Below are positions 28,430-37,871 of a stretch of DNA of 62,947 nt, piece by piece. How positions within the stretch are numbered: the stretch's first letter is position 1; each line of letters begins with the position of its first letter. The position numbers and the translations under genes are program-made. A model generated the notes under the pieces. It was not told the origin of the DNA and ran no database searches. It was given only the letters and a program-made list of their open reading frames with translations. The DNA lies in the NCBI GenBank assembly GCA_017558865.1, contig JAFYTM010000121.1, positions 1-62,947 of the forward strand, in the 5' to 3' direction. The DNA comes from Lachnospiraceae bacterium (GTDB lineage: Bacteria; Bacillota; Clostridia; Lachnospirales; Lachnospiraceae).

Positions 28430-29678
28430 TCTGTTGTGGAAGATCCTTTCTGTATTGGCGGCGATCGTATTATGGCTGGTTGTAGTGAATATTGATGATG
28501 CGGTGACCAGCATGAAGATACGAAATATAAAAGTAAATATGATGAATATGGAGGCATTGACTTCAAAGGGACAGATGTGTCGTGTGGAAGAAGGTACCGA
28601 TGTGGTGGATATTACGGTATATGCCCGTAGATCAGTTTTAAACAAGCTGTCTTCCACGGATTTTGTGGCAACGGCAGATATGCAGAAGAATCTAAGATAT
28701 GACAGTATGGTTAAGATTGATGTGGCATATGTAGGCAGCATGAGCAGTTCCAGTATTCAGAAGATGGAGACCAGTCGTACGAATGTAATTGTCAATATTG
28801 AAGAATCGGTGACAGAGCAGTTCAAAGTTTCTGTAGAGACAGAGGGACATCCAAGTTTAGGACTGGTAAAGGGTTCTGCTGTTCCGGAACAGACACTGGT
28901 CGAAATAACAGGACCGGTATCTGTGGTGAACCGAATCAGTAAAGTGTTGGCAAAAGTCAATATTACCGGTATTACAGGCACACAGGTACGTACCTGTAAA
29001 CTGCAGCTGTTGGACGGTGATGGTGATGAAATGGATGGTACTTATCTTGAATATATCGGAAAAGATACAGATTTTGAAGTGACCATTACGACTTTAAACA
29101 AAAAGCTGGTAGGTATCAGTTTTGATATCAGTGAGGCGGCACCGGAAGGTTATGGTCTTGTAGCTGTTTCCTATAAGCCGGAGACAGTGACGATTGCAGG
29201 TGTGAAATCTGAGATCAGTCCGATCTATAATTTGAATATTCCACCGGAAGCTTTGAATCCGAATCGAGAAACCGGACGGATCGAACAGACGGTAGATATC
29301 AGTCAGTATTTACCGGAAGGTATTATCATTCCGGAAAAGGATGAAGAAGAGATTGTTGTTACAATGGATATTCAGCCACTCGTAACAAATATATATTCTT
29401 TCCAGCCGGGAAGAGTACAATATCTGAATATTCAGGAAAGTCTGGCAGTTGATGGTGAGTCCATGGCAGCGTTGGAGATTCCGATCAGCGCATTGGCACA
29501 GGATCTGGCTGGTTTGGTAATGGATAATGTGACAATCAGTGTGGATCTGTCAGGATATCGCAGAGCAGGAAGTTATACGGTTCCAGTCAAAGTTGAGGTG
29601 CCGGATAAGTATGCTGCACCAAAGAATTTGACAATGGAAGTACAACTGATTCAAAAAATAGACGAAGCAGAAGAATAA
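28407..29678 (+). CDS. cdaR: CdaR/YbbR-domain regulator of CdaA
   Basis: This 423-residue protein has one N-terminal membrane helix (about 9-28) followed by four YbbR repeats of about 80-90 residues outside the membrane. In Bacillus and Listeria, CdaR binds CdaA and tunes cyclic-di-AMP output. AAGGACG lies before the ATG and the start overlaps cdaA by 23 bases. A hairpin at 29695 separates it from the glycan cluster. Confidence 0.9.
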   Translation: MKPKLINNLLWKILSVLAAIVLWLVVVNIDDAVTSMKIRNIKVNMMNMEALTSKGQMCRVEEGTDVVDITVYARRSVLNKLSSTDFVATADMQKNLRYDSMVKIDVAYVGSMSSSSIQKMETSRTNVIVNIEESVTEQFKVSVETEGHPSLGLVKGSAVPEQTLVEITGPVSVVNRISKVLAKVNITGITGTQVRTCKLQLLDGDGDEMDGTYLEYIGKDTDFEVTITTLNKKLVGISFDISEAAPEGYGLVAVSYKPETVTIAGVKSEISPIYNLNIPPEALNPNRETGRIEQTVDISQYLPEGIIIPEKDEEEIVVTMDIQPLVTNIYSFQPGRVQYLNIQESLAVDGESMAALEIPISALAQDLAGLVMDNVTISVDLSGYRRAGSYTVPVKVEVPDKYAAPKNLTMEVQLIQKIDEAEE

Positions 29679-29694
29679 CTTGAAAATGGATGGA

Positions 29695-29734
29695 CAGACT
29701 TGAAAGAAGCGATTTTTCAAGTCTGCCTTTCTTT
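29695..29734 (+). terminator. terminator after cdaR
   Basis: CAGACTTGAAA / TTTCAAGTCTG form an 11-bp stem with a 9-base loop, followed by CCTTTCTTT. It covers the in-frame ATG at 29690, which supports the later start (29747) for the next gene. Confidence 0.72.
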
Positions 29735-29746
29735 GAGGATCTTTTT

Positions 29747-32362
29747 ATGAATAAAAAACTAGATAAAAAAAAGAAATATTTACTTGTATGGGGATTGATA
29801 TGTTTACTGTTTACTGCAGTTGGTATATTAAAACCGGTCGAACAGGCGAGATCACAGGGGCTGGAAGGTGCTAATCAGGCAAATCTTCGGACAAAGACGG
29901 AAGAATTAACAGCGGAAAAGCTTTTGACGTTTGAAATAGAACTTCCTACAGATACAGCAGAGCAGCTGGGTTTTTTCTTTTCTGGTAATGATTATGAGTA
30001 TGAGCAGGAATCCCTTCGGATCATGGCTTATGCTGGAGAAGTCTTGATTGGCGGACAGGAATTTTTATTAAAGGATATGCAGTCACTTCATTTCCTGTCG
30101 ATTGACTTGCCAATGGAAGAACTGGAGCGAAAACCGGAACGACTGACAATACAGATCAGAAGCAATGCGCAGGGAAAAGGACCTTCTGTCTGGTTTAATG
30201 AGACAACATTAACTCCTGGAACAGCGATTCTTGATGGGGTTACGTTGGATAAAAGTTTGGTGTATAACCTTGTTTATATGACAAAAGTGCATCAGTATCA
30301 AAAGCCAATGTTAATTGGAATTATTTTGTTCCTTTCGGGTCTTGGCGTTTATGCTGCAGGTGGTTTTTGCAGACCGGAGCGTAAAAAGAATAATGAAAAA
30401 ATCACATGGTGGATATTGCCTTCAAAGAAACAGATTTTGACTCTGGTATGTATAGTAATATTGGCAGCACTTCTTTTCTTTTATCTGTATGATACTCGTA
30501 TAAGAATCGCCCAGAATACAACAGAGAAGGCACCGGTATTGAAAGCAAATGGAGAAACATTATTGATAACAGAGGAGACGGCAACAATCAGTCAGATTGT
30601 TCAACCTAAGGAAGAGCAATTGACGGGATTGGGCGTACGTTTTTATCTGGAGGATGGAGCTGTTCTTACAGACGGGATCATGCACGCGTTTGTGACTGAC
30701 CTGACACTTGGACAGGTTCTTTGTGAGACGGACATTGCAGCTTCTCAGTTTATCTCAGGAGAATATATTGGTCTTTTGTTCCGCGATTCACAGACAGGGG
30801 TCATCGATCATGCGTATCGGATTGATCTGGCATTTTCTCCGGAACTTTGGGACAGTGGGCTGGCATTTATGACCAGTGATGAAGGCATATGTGTTAATGC
30901 ATATTTGTATTTTAATATTTTTTTGAAGAAATTTTTCTTCTTTATGTTCCTTGGAGTGGAAGCATTTCTCTGTGTTTTCTGGTATATAACGTTTGTGAAA
31001 AAGGCACGTTTGGAAAATGTATTCCTTGTGACAATTCTGTTTTTTGGCATTATCTATAATGTCATGATCACACCTCAGATGGTACCGGATGAAGCAAAAC
31101 ATATTGATATGGCATATCGATATACGAATGAACTTCTTGGTTATGAATCACTGGGGGATACGAAAATGCTCATGCGTATGGATGATGCATTGACGAAATT
31201 TACGTCGTCTCCATCATTTCGGAACTATCGGAATATTTATTATGGACTGTTTTCCGGTGTGCAGGATGCGGGGATGGTGGAAGCTGATGTCACCAGTAAT
31301 ATAGAAGGAAGCAGATTGCTGTATGCACCTGCTGTTCTTGGCATGAGTATTGCAAGGCTGCTCGGATGGGGAACTGTCCCGATGCTGTTGCTTGCAAGGT
31401 ATTTGAATCTGACCGTGTTTGCGCTTCTTGTCTGGTTTGGGATGCGGATGCTGCCTTTTGGAAAGATGACATTGTTTGTGTTGGCACTTCTTCCAATCAA
31501 TATGCAGCAGTGTACCTCTTTTTCTCACGATGCGATGGTACATGGGATTTTGTTTTTTTACAGTTGTCTGTGTCTGAAGGCAATCTTTTCGGAAGAACGC
31601 ATGAATGGACAGAGAATGGTACTTTTAGAACTGGCAGCGTTATTTTTGATGTATTGTAAAAGCGGAAGCTATTTGCCGCTGTGTTTCTTACCGTTATTGA
31701 TACCGGCAGAGCATTATGGCGGAAAGCGGGAAAAATATACTGCTACAGGAGTACTTTTTGGTATACCGTTGCTTGCATTTGTGATGAAGAATATACAGAC
31801 AGTGACAGGTATTGTGAATACGACTGCTGCTACCAGTGTAGTCAGCACCGGAGATGGAACAGAGTATTTGACTGGTTATACGTTGGGATATTTTTTGAAA
31901 GATCCGCTGGAATTGATTTATATGCTGGTAAATACTGCATTTGATAAGGTTGGTTTTTATCTGGAATCTTTGATTGGTTATAAGTTAGGATGGGTAGAGA
32001 TTGAGACTTCTATACTTGTTGTACTGTTGTTCAGTTTTCTTTTGTTTTTGTCTGTCTGTGACAGTAAAGAGGAGTCCATCCGGGTAAAAGGTATCGAGAG
32101 AGGCTGGATGCTCCTGTTGTGTCTTGGATGTACGGGATTGATTTTATTGGGAATGCTGCTTTCCTGGACACCGATGGGACATGTTTCCATAGAGGGGGTG
32201 CAGGGCCGATATTTCCTTCCGTTTATGCTGATCCTGTTGACAGCATGTAAGAATCGGTTGATTTTGTTGGCGTATCGAATCGATCGGGGGATCGCAGCGG
32301 CTGTGGCGGCAGGACAGCTGTTGACGTTGACCTACGTGATCAAGTTTATCTTAATGGTTTAG
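29747..32362 (+). CDS. DUF2142-type polytopic membrane protein
   Basis: This 871-residue protein starts with a membrane helix, has an extracytoplasmic beta-rich domain (about 40-190), a second pair of helices with another soluble domain (about 235-390), then a long polytopic half with ten or more helices. The conserved acidic stretch PDEAKHIDMAYR and SFSHDAMVHG fit the DUF2142 / GT39-like family linked to lipid-linked sugar transfer. The start at 29747 has GAGGA 9 bases upstream. It opens a run containing a flippase and three glycosyltransferases, so a role in surface-glycan assembly is likely though the reaction is unknown. Confidence 0.78.
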   Translation: MNKKLDKKKKYLLVWGLICLLFTAVGILKPVEQARSQGLEGANQANLRTKTEELTAEKLLTFEIELPTDTAEQLGFFFSGNDYEYEQESLRIMAYAGEVLIGGQEFLLKDMQSLHFLSIDLPMEELERKPERLTIQIRSNAQGKGPSVWFNETTLTPGTAILDGVTLDKSLVYNLVYMTKVHQYQKPMLIGIILFLSGLGVYAAGGFCRPERKKNNEKITWWILPSKKQILTLVCIVILAALLFFYLYDTRIRIAQNTTEKAPVLKANGETLLITEETATISQIVQPKEEQLTGLGVRFYLEDGAVLTDGIMHAFVTDLTLGQVLCETDIAASQFISGEYIGLLFRDSQTGVIDHAYRIDLAFSPELWDSGLAFMTSDEGICVNAYLYFNIFLKKFFFFMFLGVEAFLCVFWYITFVKKARLENVFLVTILFFGIIYNVMITPQMVPDEAKHIDMAYRYTNELLGYESLGDTKMLMRMDDALTKFTSSPSFRNYRNIYYGLFSGVQDAGMVEADVTSNIEGSRLLYAPAVLGMSIARLLGWGTVPMLLLARYLNLTVFALLVWFGMRMLPFGKMTLFVLALLPINMQQCTSFSHDAMVHGILFFYSCLCLKAIFSEERMNGQRMVLLELAALFLMYCKSGSYLPLCFLPLLIPAEHYGGKREKYTATGVLFGIPLLAFVMKNIQTVTGIVNTTAATSVVSTGDGTEYLTGYTLGYFLKDPLELIYMLVNTAFDKVGFYLESLIGYKLGWVEIETSILVVLLFSFLLFLSVCDSKEESIRVKGIERGWMLLLCLGCTGLILLGMLLSWTPMGHVSIEGVQGRYFLPFMLILLTACKNRLILLAYRIDRGIAAAVAAGQLLTLTYVIKFILMV

Positions 32363-32374
32363 AAAGGGTAGTTT

Positions 32375-33910
32375 ATGGATAAAAAAAGACTGGCGATCAA
32401 TATGTTTGCTCAGCTGCTGGCTTTTACAGTCAACATGGGTATCAGTTTCTTTCTAGCACCGATTATTGAGAGTCAGATTGAGAATACGTATGGTTTTATT
32501 GATCTCGCAAACAAGTTTGTACTTTATGCACAGATTGTGGTGTCAGCATTAAATACGATGGCGAGCCGTTTTATTACAATCCATATTCACAGAGATGAAA
32601 ATCAGGAAGCCAATGAATATTTTTCTTCTGTGTTTTTTGGGAATGTGATTATGGCTGGAATTTTCCTGATACCAGCACTGGTGATTGTCATTTTTATGGG
32701 ATATATGCCGTTTCTGGATGTACCGACACATCTTCTGAGAGATGTGCAGATGCTTTGGGCACTTGTATTCGGTAACTTTTTCCTGAGTATTATTACTTCG
32801 GTATATGGAATCTCGACTTATGCAACCAATCGTCTGGATCTGACTTCCGTCAGGACGATGATTGCGGATATTTTGCGTATTATTTTTCTGTTTGTGACCT
32901 TTATAATCTGGAAACCAACGCTCTGGTTTGTAGGTGCTGCATCTGTGATCAGTACTGCATATATTGCATACTGGAATCGCAGATTTACAAAACAGCTTCT
33001 TCCGCAGATTCAGGTGAGCAGAATCTATTTTCGTTGGAAAAAAGTATGGGAGCTGATCTCTCTTGGTGCATGGAATTCTTTGACCAGACTGGGACAGGTT
33101 CTTCTCGATGGTGTGGATATTTTGCTGGCAGGTGCATTGATCAGTGACGGCGGAGCGTCCATGACGCTGCTTTCACTGGCGAAGATGGTGCCGACAGCTA
33201 TCTCCAGCCTGATGGGTACGATTGTGGGGGTATTCAATCCTCAGATTACGATTGCCTATGCAGAGGGAGATAAAGAAAATCTGGTTAAGGTAATTAAAAG
33301 TTGTAATCGTATCCTTATCTTTATTATGAGTATACCGATTGCATTTTTGACTGCATATGGATATGATTTTTACAGATTATGGATGCCTGGAAAGGAACCT
33401 TATTCTCTGCAGAGCTTATCGCTTCTTGCAGTTGGTGTTCTGTATGTCAGCATGAGTATTCAGGTATTGTATCATGTGTTTATTATTACGAAAAAAGTAA
33501 AAGTAAATTCATTGGCAGTACTTGGATCAGGAGTGATATCAGCAGTTATGTCACTGGTACTTTTAAAAACAACGAATCTGGGGATTCTCTGTTTTCCGCT
33601 GTCCAGCATGGTGACAGGACTTCTGCGTAATCTGATTTTTACGCCGATTTATGCGGCGCATTGTCTTGAGATTCGTTGGAACCGATTTTATGGTGATATA
33701 TTGCTGGGGTTGTTCTCTATTGGAACGATTACATTGTTGGGAATTTTATCCCGGATAGTATATCCGATTCATTCCTGGGGCAGTCTGATTTTGATGGGAA
33801 TGGTTGCAGGCCCATTGTCCCTTGTGGTTAATTTCTTCATTATTCTTCGAAGGGAAGAACGGGAGATTGTATGGAATATGATATGTTCCAAACTGAAAGG
33901 AGCAGCGTAA
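32375..33910 (+). CDS. MOP-superfamily polysaccharide flippase (Wzx-like)
   Basis: The 511-residue protein has about 12-14 membrane helices and a basic start (MDKKRLAINMFAQLLAFTVN), and fits the oligosaccharide flippase branch of the MOP exporter superfamily. Such proteins move lipid-linked glycan units across the membrane. GAAAGGGTAG lies before the ATG. The stop is directly followed by the first glycosyltransferase, so the two are tightly coupled. The polymer exported is unknown. Confidence 0.86.
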   Translation: MDKKRLAINMFAQLLAFTVNMGISFFLAPIIESQIENTYGFIDLANKFVLYAQIVVSALNTMASRFITIHIHRDENQEANEYFSSVFFGNVIMAGIFLIPALVIVIFMGYMPFLDVPTHLLRDVQMLWALVFGNFFLSIITSVYGISTYATNRLDLTSVRTMIADILRIIFLFVTFIIWKPTLWFVGAASVISTAYIAYWNRRFTKQLLPQIQVSRIYFRWKKVWELISLGAWNSLTRLGQVLLDGVDILLAGALISDGGASMTLLSLAKMVPTAISSLMGTIVGVFNPQITIAYAEGDKENLVKVIKSCNRILIFIMSIPIAFLTAYGYDFYRLWMPGKEPYSLQSLSLLAVGVLYVSMSIQVLYHVFIITKKVKVNSLAVLGSGVISAVMSLVLLKTTNLGILCFPLSSMVTGLLRNLIFTPIYAAHCLEIRWNRFYGDILLGLFSIGTITLLGILSRIVYPIHSWGSLILMGMVAGPLSLVVNFFIILRREEREIVWNMICSKLKGAA

Positions 33911-34927
33911 ATGTATAGTGTGGTAATACCGGTCTATCAGGCAAAGAAAGATCTGAGACGTTGTGTGGAGTCCTGGCTTACGCAGACAGAAGCTGATCTG
34001 GAGCTGATTTTGGTGGATGATGGCTCCACGGATGGGAGTTCGGTGCTCTGTGATGATCTGGCAAAGAAAGATCAGAGAATACGAGTAGTACATCAAAAAA
34101 ATGCAGGCGTGTCTGCTGCCCGAAATGCGGGAATCCAGAATGCAAGAGGTGATTTTCTTCTGTTTACGGACAGTGATGATTATGTGGCATCAGATTATCT
34201 GGAGAAGATGGCGAGGATTCAGAAAGAGAGCAACAGTGATCTGGTATTATGTGGTTTTCATCATCTGTATGATGGAGCAGATATCTTAAAGCTTCCGGGA
34301 GAGACCAGGAGTATAAATATGTCAGACTTTGCAGAGGATTTTCTCTGGCTGTATGAAAGAAGTTTTTTGAATATGCCATGGAACAAGCTGTTTCGCAGAG
34401 AAATGGCGGGGACATTTGATACTTCTTTAAGTCTGGGAGAGGATCTGTTGTTTAATCTGGATTATCTGCGAAAATGCAGAAAAGTTTCCGTGTTGGCAGA
34501 GTCGCTCTGCTTTTACATTCAGGAAGAGAACAGGATGACGTTGTCTTCTCTGAAACGACAGAATCGCATGGAGCTGGCAGCAAAAGTCTGTCAGGAAACA
34601 GAACGTTTTTATCAGGAAGTATGGGGAAGTCTGTATACAGGCGGAAGAATTTTTACCAGATATATGAATGAAGTACTGGATGAATGTGAAAAGCTTCCGG
34701 CAGATCAAAGTCTGTCTTATAAAGATAAGCTGCAGGTCATTCGGACCTATGCACAGGATGAGCTGGTAAGAATGCGGGGGGATGAGGCAGTATTGCCCTA
34801 TCTGGATTACCGGATTCTATGGTTTTTCCTGAAACGAAAAAAAATACGATGTGTATATCTGCTCTGTGTGATACGAAGAGGAATCGTTGTGGTTGTACAT
34901 AGGATAAGAAGGAAAGGATTGTTATGA
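33911..34927 (+). CDS. family 2 glycosyltransferase, first of three
   Basis: The 338-residue cytoplasmic glycosyltransferase has the GT-A nucleotide-sugar site at its N-terminus: VVIPVY, VDDGSTDGS and the metal-binding TDSDDY (about residues 90-96). The C-terminal half is helical with a basic tail that may touch the membrane. The start codon abuts the flippase stop and the gene overlaps the next by four bases (ATGA). The sugar and acceptor cannot be told from sequence. Confidence 0.9.
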   Translation: MYSVVIPVYQAKKDLRRCVESWLTQTEADLELILVDDGSTDGSSVLCDDLAKKDQRIRVVHQKNAGVSAARNAGIQNARGDFLLFTDSDDYVASDYLEKMARIQKESNSDLVLCGFHHLYDGADILKLPGETRSINMSDFAEDFLWLYERSFLNMPWNKLFRREMAGTFDTSLSLGEDLLFNLDYLRKCRKVSVLAESLCFYIQEENRMTLSSLKRQNRMELAAKVCQETERFYQEVWGSLYTGGRIFTRYMNEVLDECEKLPADQSLSYKDKLQVIRTYAQDELVRMRGDEAVLPYLDYRILWFFLKRKKIRCVYLLCVIRRGIVVVVHRIRRKGLL

Positions 34928-35901
34928 ACCCTTTAATCAGTATCATTGTACCTGTTTATAAAGTAGAAAAATATCTGGAACGCTGTGTGGAAAGTCTTTT
35001 GTCACAGACATATCAAAATCTGGAGTTGATTCTGGTGGATGATGGTTCGCCGGATAGATGTCCGGAGATTTGTGATGCCTATGCGAAAAAAGATGAAAGA
35101 ATCCGTGTGATTCATCAGAACAATGCCGGATTATCAGGAGCACGCAATGCGGGAATTGATGTTGCAAAAGGAGAGTATCTGGCATTTGTGGATTCGGATG
35201 ATTATATTGCATCGGATTTTATACAGTCTCTGTATGAACTTTTACAGGAGACAGGCTGTGCAATTGGGCAGTGCAGATTTGCTTATGTACAGGGAGAACC
35301 TTTGAAAAAAGATAATAATTCATCTGTTCATATTTACAGAGGAGAGAGCCTGATGGAACGCCTTTATGGTCTGGAGGAAGAAGCTACTTATTTTGTAGTG
35401 GCATGGAACAAGCTTTATAAAAGAGAATTGTTCCAGGAGATACGTTATCCGCTGGGGCGTATCCATGAGGATGAGGCAACAACGTATCGTCTGTTTCATC
35501 AGGGAAAAACGCTGGCTTTTTCGGACCGTGCATTGTATGGATATTATACGGAGAATGCCGGAAGTATTACGTCGGTGTTTTCCAGAAAACGGCTCCAGTG
35601 GCTGGAAGCACATGAAGAACGCATTGCTTTTTTTAAACAAAATGGTTATGAAAAACTTCTTTCAGAAGCATATCGTAAGCTGTGCGATGCCTGTATTACG
35701 TTTTATTTCAGATGCACAGAGGATGTGGAGGATTCGGCTGAAATACGAAAAGAATTAAAGAAACGTCTGAAAGTATATCGCATGGAAGGCGAGAAATGGA
35801 TCAGCACCTTGCCTTTGCGGACAAGGGTTGGATATCAATTGTTTGAGGTGCTGCCATCTCTTTATGGGAAACTATTAAAAAAGATGCAGGAGTCTGTATG
35901 A
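34924..35901 (+). CDS. family 2 glycosyltransferase, second of three
   Basis: This 325-residue GT2 enzyme has IIVPVYKVEKYLERC, VDDGSPDRCPEIC and VDSDDYI. Its first 100 residues closely resemble those of the following gene and less so those of the preceding one, pointing to local duplication. It overlaps both neighbours by four bases (ATGA), a sign of translational coupling. Sugar specificity is unknown. Confidence 0.9.
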   Translation: MNPLISIIVPVYKVEKYLERCVESLLSQTYQNLELILVDDGSPDRCPEICDAYAKKDERIRVIHQNNAGLSGARNAGIDVAKGEYLAFVDSDDYIASDFIQSLYELLQETGCAIGQCRFAYVQGEPLKKDNNSSVHIYRGESLMERLYGLEEEATYFVVAWNKLYKRELFQEIRYPLGRIHEDEATTYRLFHQGKTLAFSDRALYGYYTENAGSITSVFSRKRLQWLEAHEERIAFFKQNGYEKLLSEAYRKLCDACITFYFRCTEDVEDSAEIRKELKKRLKVYRMEGEKWISTLPLRTRVGYQLFEVLPSLYGKLLKKMQESV

Positions 35902-36953
35902 TGGAAAAGATCAGTGTCATCGTACCTGTGTACGGTGTGGAAAAAGTATTAGAACGTTGTGTCGATAGTATTCTGGTGCAGACTTATAAAAATATAGAAA
36001 TTGTACTGGTGGATGATGGATCACCGGACAACTGTCCGGCAATGTGTGATGCATATGCCGAAAAGTATAACAATATCGTTGTGGTGCATAAGCCTAATGG
36101 GGGGCTGACCTCTGCATGGAAAGAAGGGGTTCGTCATGCCTCCGGTGATCTGGTAGGATTTGTGGACAGTGATGACTGGATTGATGCGGATATGTATGAA
36201 AGATTGTACACAGAGCTTCTGCATCAGGGGGCGGATATCGCCATGGCAGGTCTGGTTTTTGATTATGAAGATCCGAATTTTCCGCCGCGTAGAGAAACGA
36301 ATCGTATGGATATGAGTGTCTATGACCGGAGTGAGGTTGAGGCATTGTTCCCGGTGCTTTTAAATGATGGAAGTTTTATCGGGAGGACCATACAGCCGTC
36401 TCGTGTAACGAAGCTGTTCCGTAAGAAGCTGGTGGAACAGAATCTGGACTTATGGGATGAACGGGTTAATGTAGGCGAGGATCTGCAGATGGTCTTTGCT
36501 GCAGTTCTGGATGCGGATAAAATTTGTGCAATTCCAGATTACTATCCGTATCATTACTGGTACAATATGTCCTCAATGACCGGCGGGCATGACCCACATT
36601 ATCTTGAGAAGATTAAATTTTTGAAAGAACGCATGGAATTTATCTCTGATAAAAAATCAGTTTATGATTTCTATCCGCAGATCCGGAATGATTTTCTGAG
36701 TCTTGCAGTCATGGCGGTGAAAAACGAAATATGGAGAAATCATACAGATTCGTTTGGACAGGTATTGAAAAATGTAAGGGCGATGTGTCAGGATTCGGTG
36801 GTGCAGGAAGCGCTTCAAAATCATACGATGGATAAAATCGGTCTGTCTGTAAAGCTTTATATCTTTATGATGAAACATCGGCTGACCTTACCCTGCTATC
36901 TGGTCACAAAAGTATTTTTTACGTTTTATTATAAGGTGTTTTCACATAAGTAG
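35898..36953 (+). CDS. family 2 glycosyltransferase, third of three
   Basis: This 351-residue GT2 enzyme has VIVPVYGVEKVLERC, VDDGSPDNCPAMC and VDSDDWID. The acceptor loop differs from its two neighbours (PNGGLTSAWKEG instead of NNAGLSGARNAG), suggesting a different acceptor or sugar. It overlaps the second enzyme by four bases. A new ribosome binding site (AGGAGG) serves the lipoprotein gene 17 bases downstream. Confidence 0.9.
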   Translation: MMEKISVIVPVYGVEKVLERCVDSILVQTYKNIEIVLVDDGSPDNCPAMCDAYAEKYNNIVVVHKPNGGLTSAWKEGVRHASGDLVGFVDSDDWIDADMYERLYTELLHQGADIAMAGLVFDYEDPNFPPRRETNRMDMSVYDRSEVEALFPVLLNDGSFIGRTIQPSRVTKLFRKKLVEQNLDLWDERVNVGEDLQMVFAAVLDADKICAIPDYYPYHYWYNMSSMTGGHDPHYLEKIKFLKERMEFISDKKSVYDFYPQIRNDFLSLAVMAVKNEIWRNHTDSFGQVLKNVRAMCQDSVVQEALQNHTMDKIGLSVKLYIFMMKHRLTLPCYLVTKVFFTFYYKVFSHK

Positions 36954-36970
36954 ACAGGAGGTACAGAATT

Positions 36971-37567
36971 ATGAAAAAATGGTTACGGTCAATTCTTGCT
37001 ATTATGATGGCACTCACACTGACGGCCTGTGGTGTATCAGCAGGAGAGGTAGTAGATACCGTTGTATCAGTGGCAACAGACAAGGAAGTGCAGAAAGCGG
37101 TCGGCGGTGCGCTGGAGGCACTGACCGGTACGGTAGAAGAGGAGCATACATTATCAGATGATGAGGCATCGTCGGAATCCCTGATGGATTTGGAGCCGGA
37201 GGAATCAACAGAGGATTTTTTGCCGGAAGATGGTGTCTATACCTCAAAAGAAGACGTGGCACTTTATATTCATCAGTACGGTCATCTGCCATCTAATTTT
37301 ATTACGAAAAAAGAGGCGGAAAAGCTTGGCTGGGAGGGTGGTTCTCTTGAGCCGTATGCGCCGGGCAAATGCATCGGCGGCAGCCGGTTCGGCAATTATG
37401 AAGGGCTTCTTCCGGAAGCAGAAGGACGGTCTTATACCGAATGTGATATTGATACACTGGGGGCAAAAAAACGTGGTGAAAAACGAATTGTATTTTCCAA
37501 TGATGGACTGATCTATTATACAGGAGATCATTATGAATCCTTTGAACTTTTATATGGAGAGGAATAA
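36971..37567 (+). CDS. lipoprotein with a barnase-type ribonuclease domain
   Basis: The 198-residue protein has a lipoprotein signal with lipobox LTAC (Cys20), an acidic spacer (about 21-88) and a C-terminal domain (about 90-195) that clearly matches barnase, the guanyl-preferring extracellular ribonuclease of Bacillus. The barnase catalytic set is present: Lys113 (ITKK, barnase Lys27), Glu157 (YTECDI, Glu73), Arg172 (KRIVFS, Arg87) and His187 (GDHY, His102), with APGKCIGG and the SNDGLIYYT stretch. It should therefore be active, but tethered to the outer face of the membrane instead of being released. AGGAGG precedes the ATG. A barstar gene follows after three bases. Confidence 0.9.
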   Translation: MKKWLRSILAIMMALTLTACGVSAGEVVDTVVSVATDKEVQKAVGGALEALTGTVEEEHTLSDDEASSESLMDLEPEESTEDFLPEDGVYTSKEDVALYIHQYGHLPSNFITKKEAEKLGWEGGSLEPYAPGKCIGGSRFGNYEGLLPEAEGRSYTECDIDTLGAKKRGEKRIVFSNDGLIYYTGDHYESFELLYGEE

Positions 37568-37570
37568 GCA

Positions 37571-37840
37571 ATGAAGACCTGTATTTTGGATGGGAATGTG
37601 ATTCTGAATAAAGAAATGCTTCATGAGATGCTGGCAGAACAGCTTGACTTTCCACACTGGTATGGAAAGAATCTGGACGCGTTGTATGACTTACTGACGG
37701 ATTTGCAGGAAACAGAGATTGTGATCTTTCATCAGGAAGCTTTGTTTAATCACCTGGAGCGGTATGCCAGTTTATTGATTCGCGTTTTGGAAGATGCGGC
37801 AAAAGAAAATCATGGTATTCGATGGCGGGTTGCAGAATAG
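37571..37840 (+). CDS. barstar-family ribonuclease inhibitor
   Basis: The 89-residue cytoplasmic protein has the length and fold pattern of barstar. Its barnase-binding helix reads YGKNLDALYDLLTD, keeping Asp35, Asp39 and Thr42 of barstar, with Tyr in place of Trp38. GGAGAGG lies before the ATG, three bases after the ribonuclease gene, so inhibitor and enzyme are made together. It would protect the cell from ribonuclease that folds before export. That pairing is an inference from adjacency and known barnase-barstar biology. Confidence 0.92.
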   Translation: MKTCILDGNVILNKEMLHEMLAEQLDFPHWYGKNLDALYDLLTDLQETEIVIFHQEALFNHLERYASLLIRVLEDAAKENHGIRWRVAE

Positions 37841-37871
37841 TATAATGTAAGAAAATATTTTGAGAGTCCAT

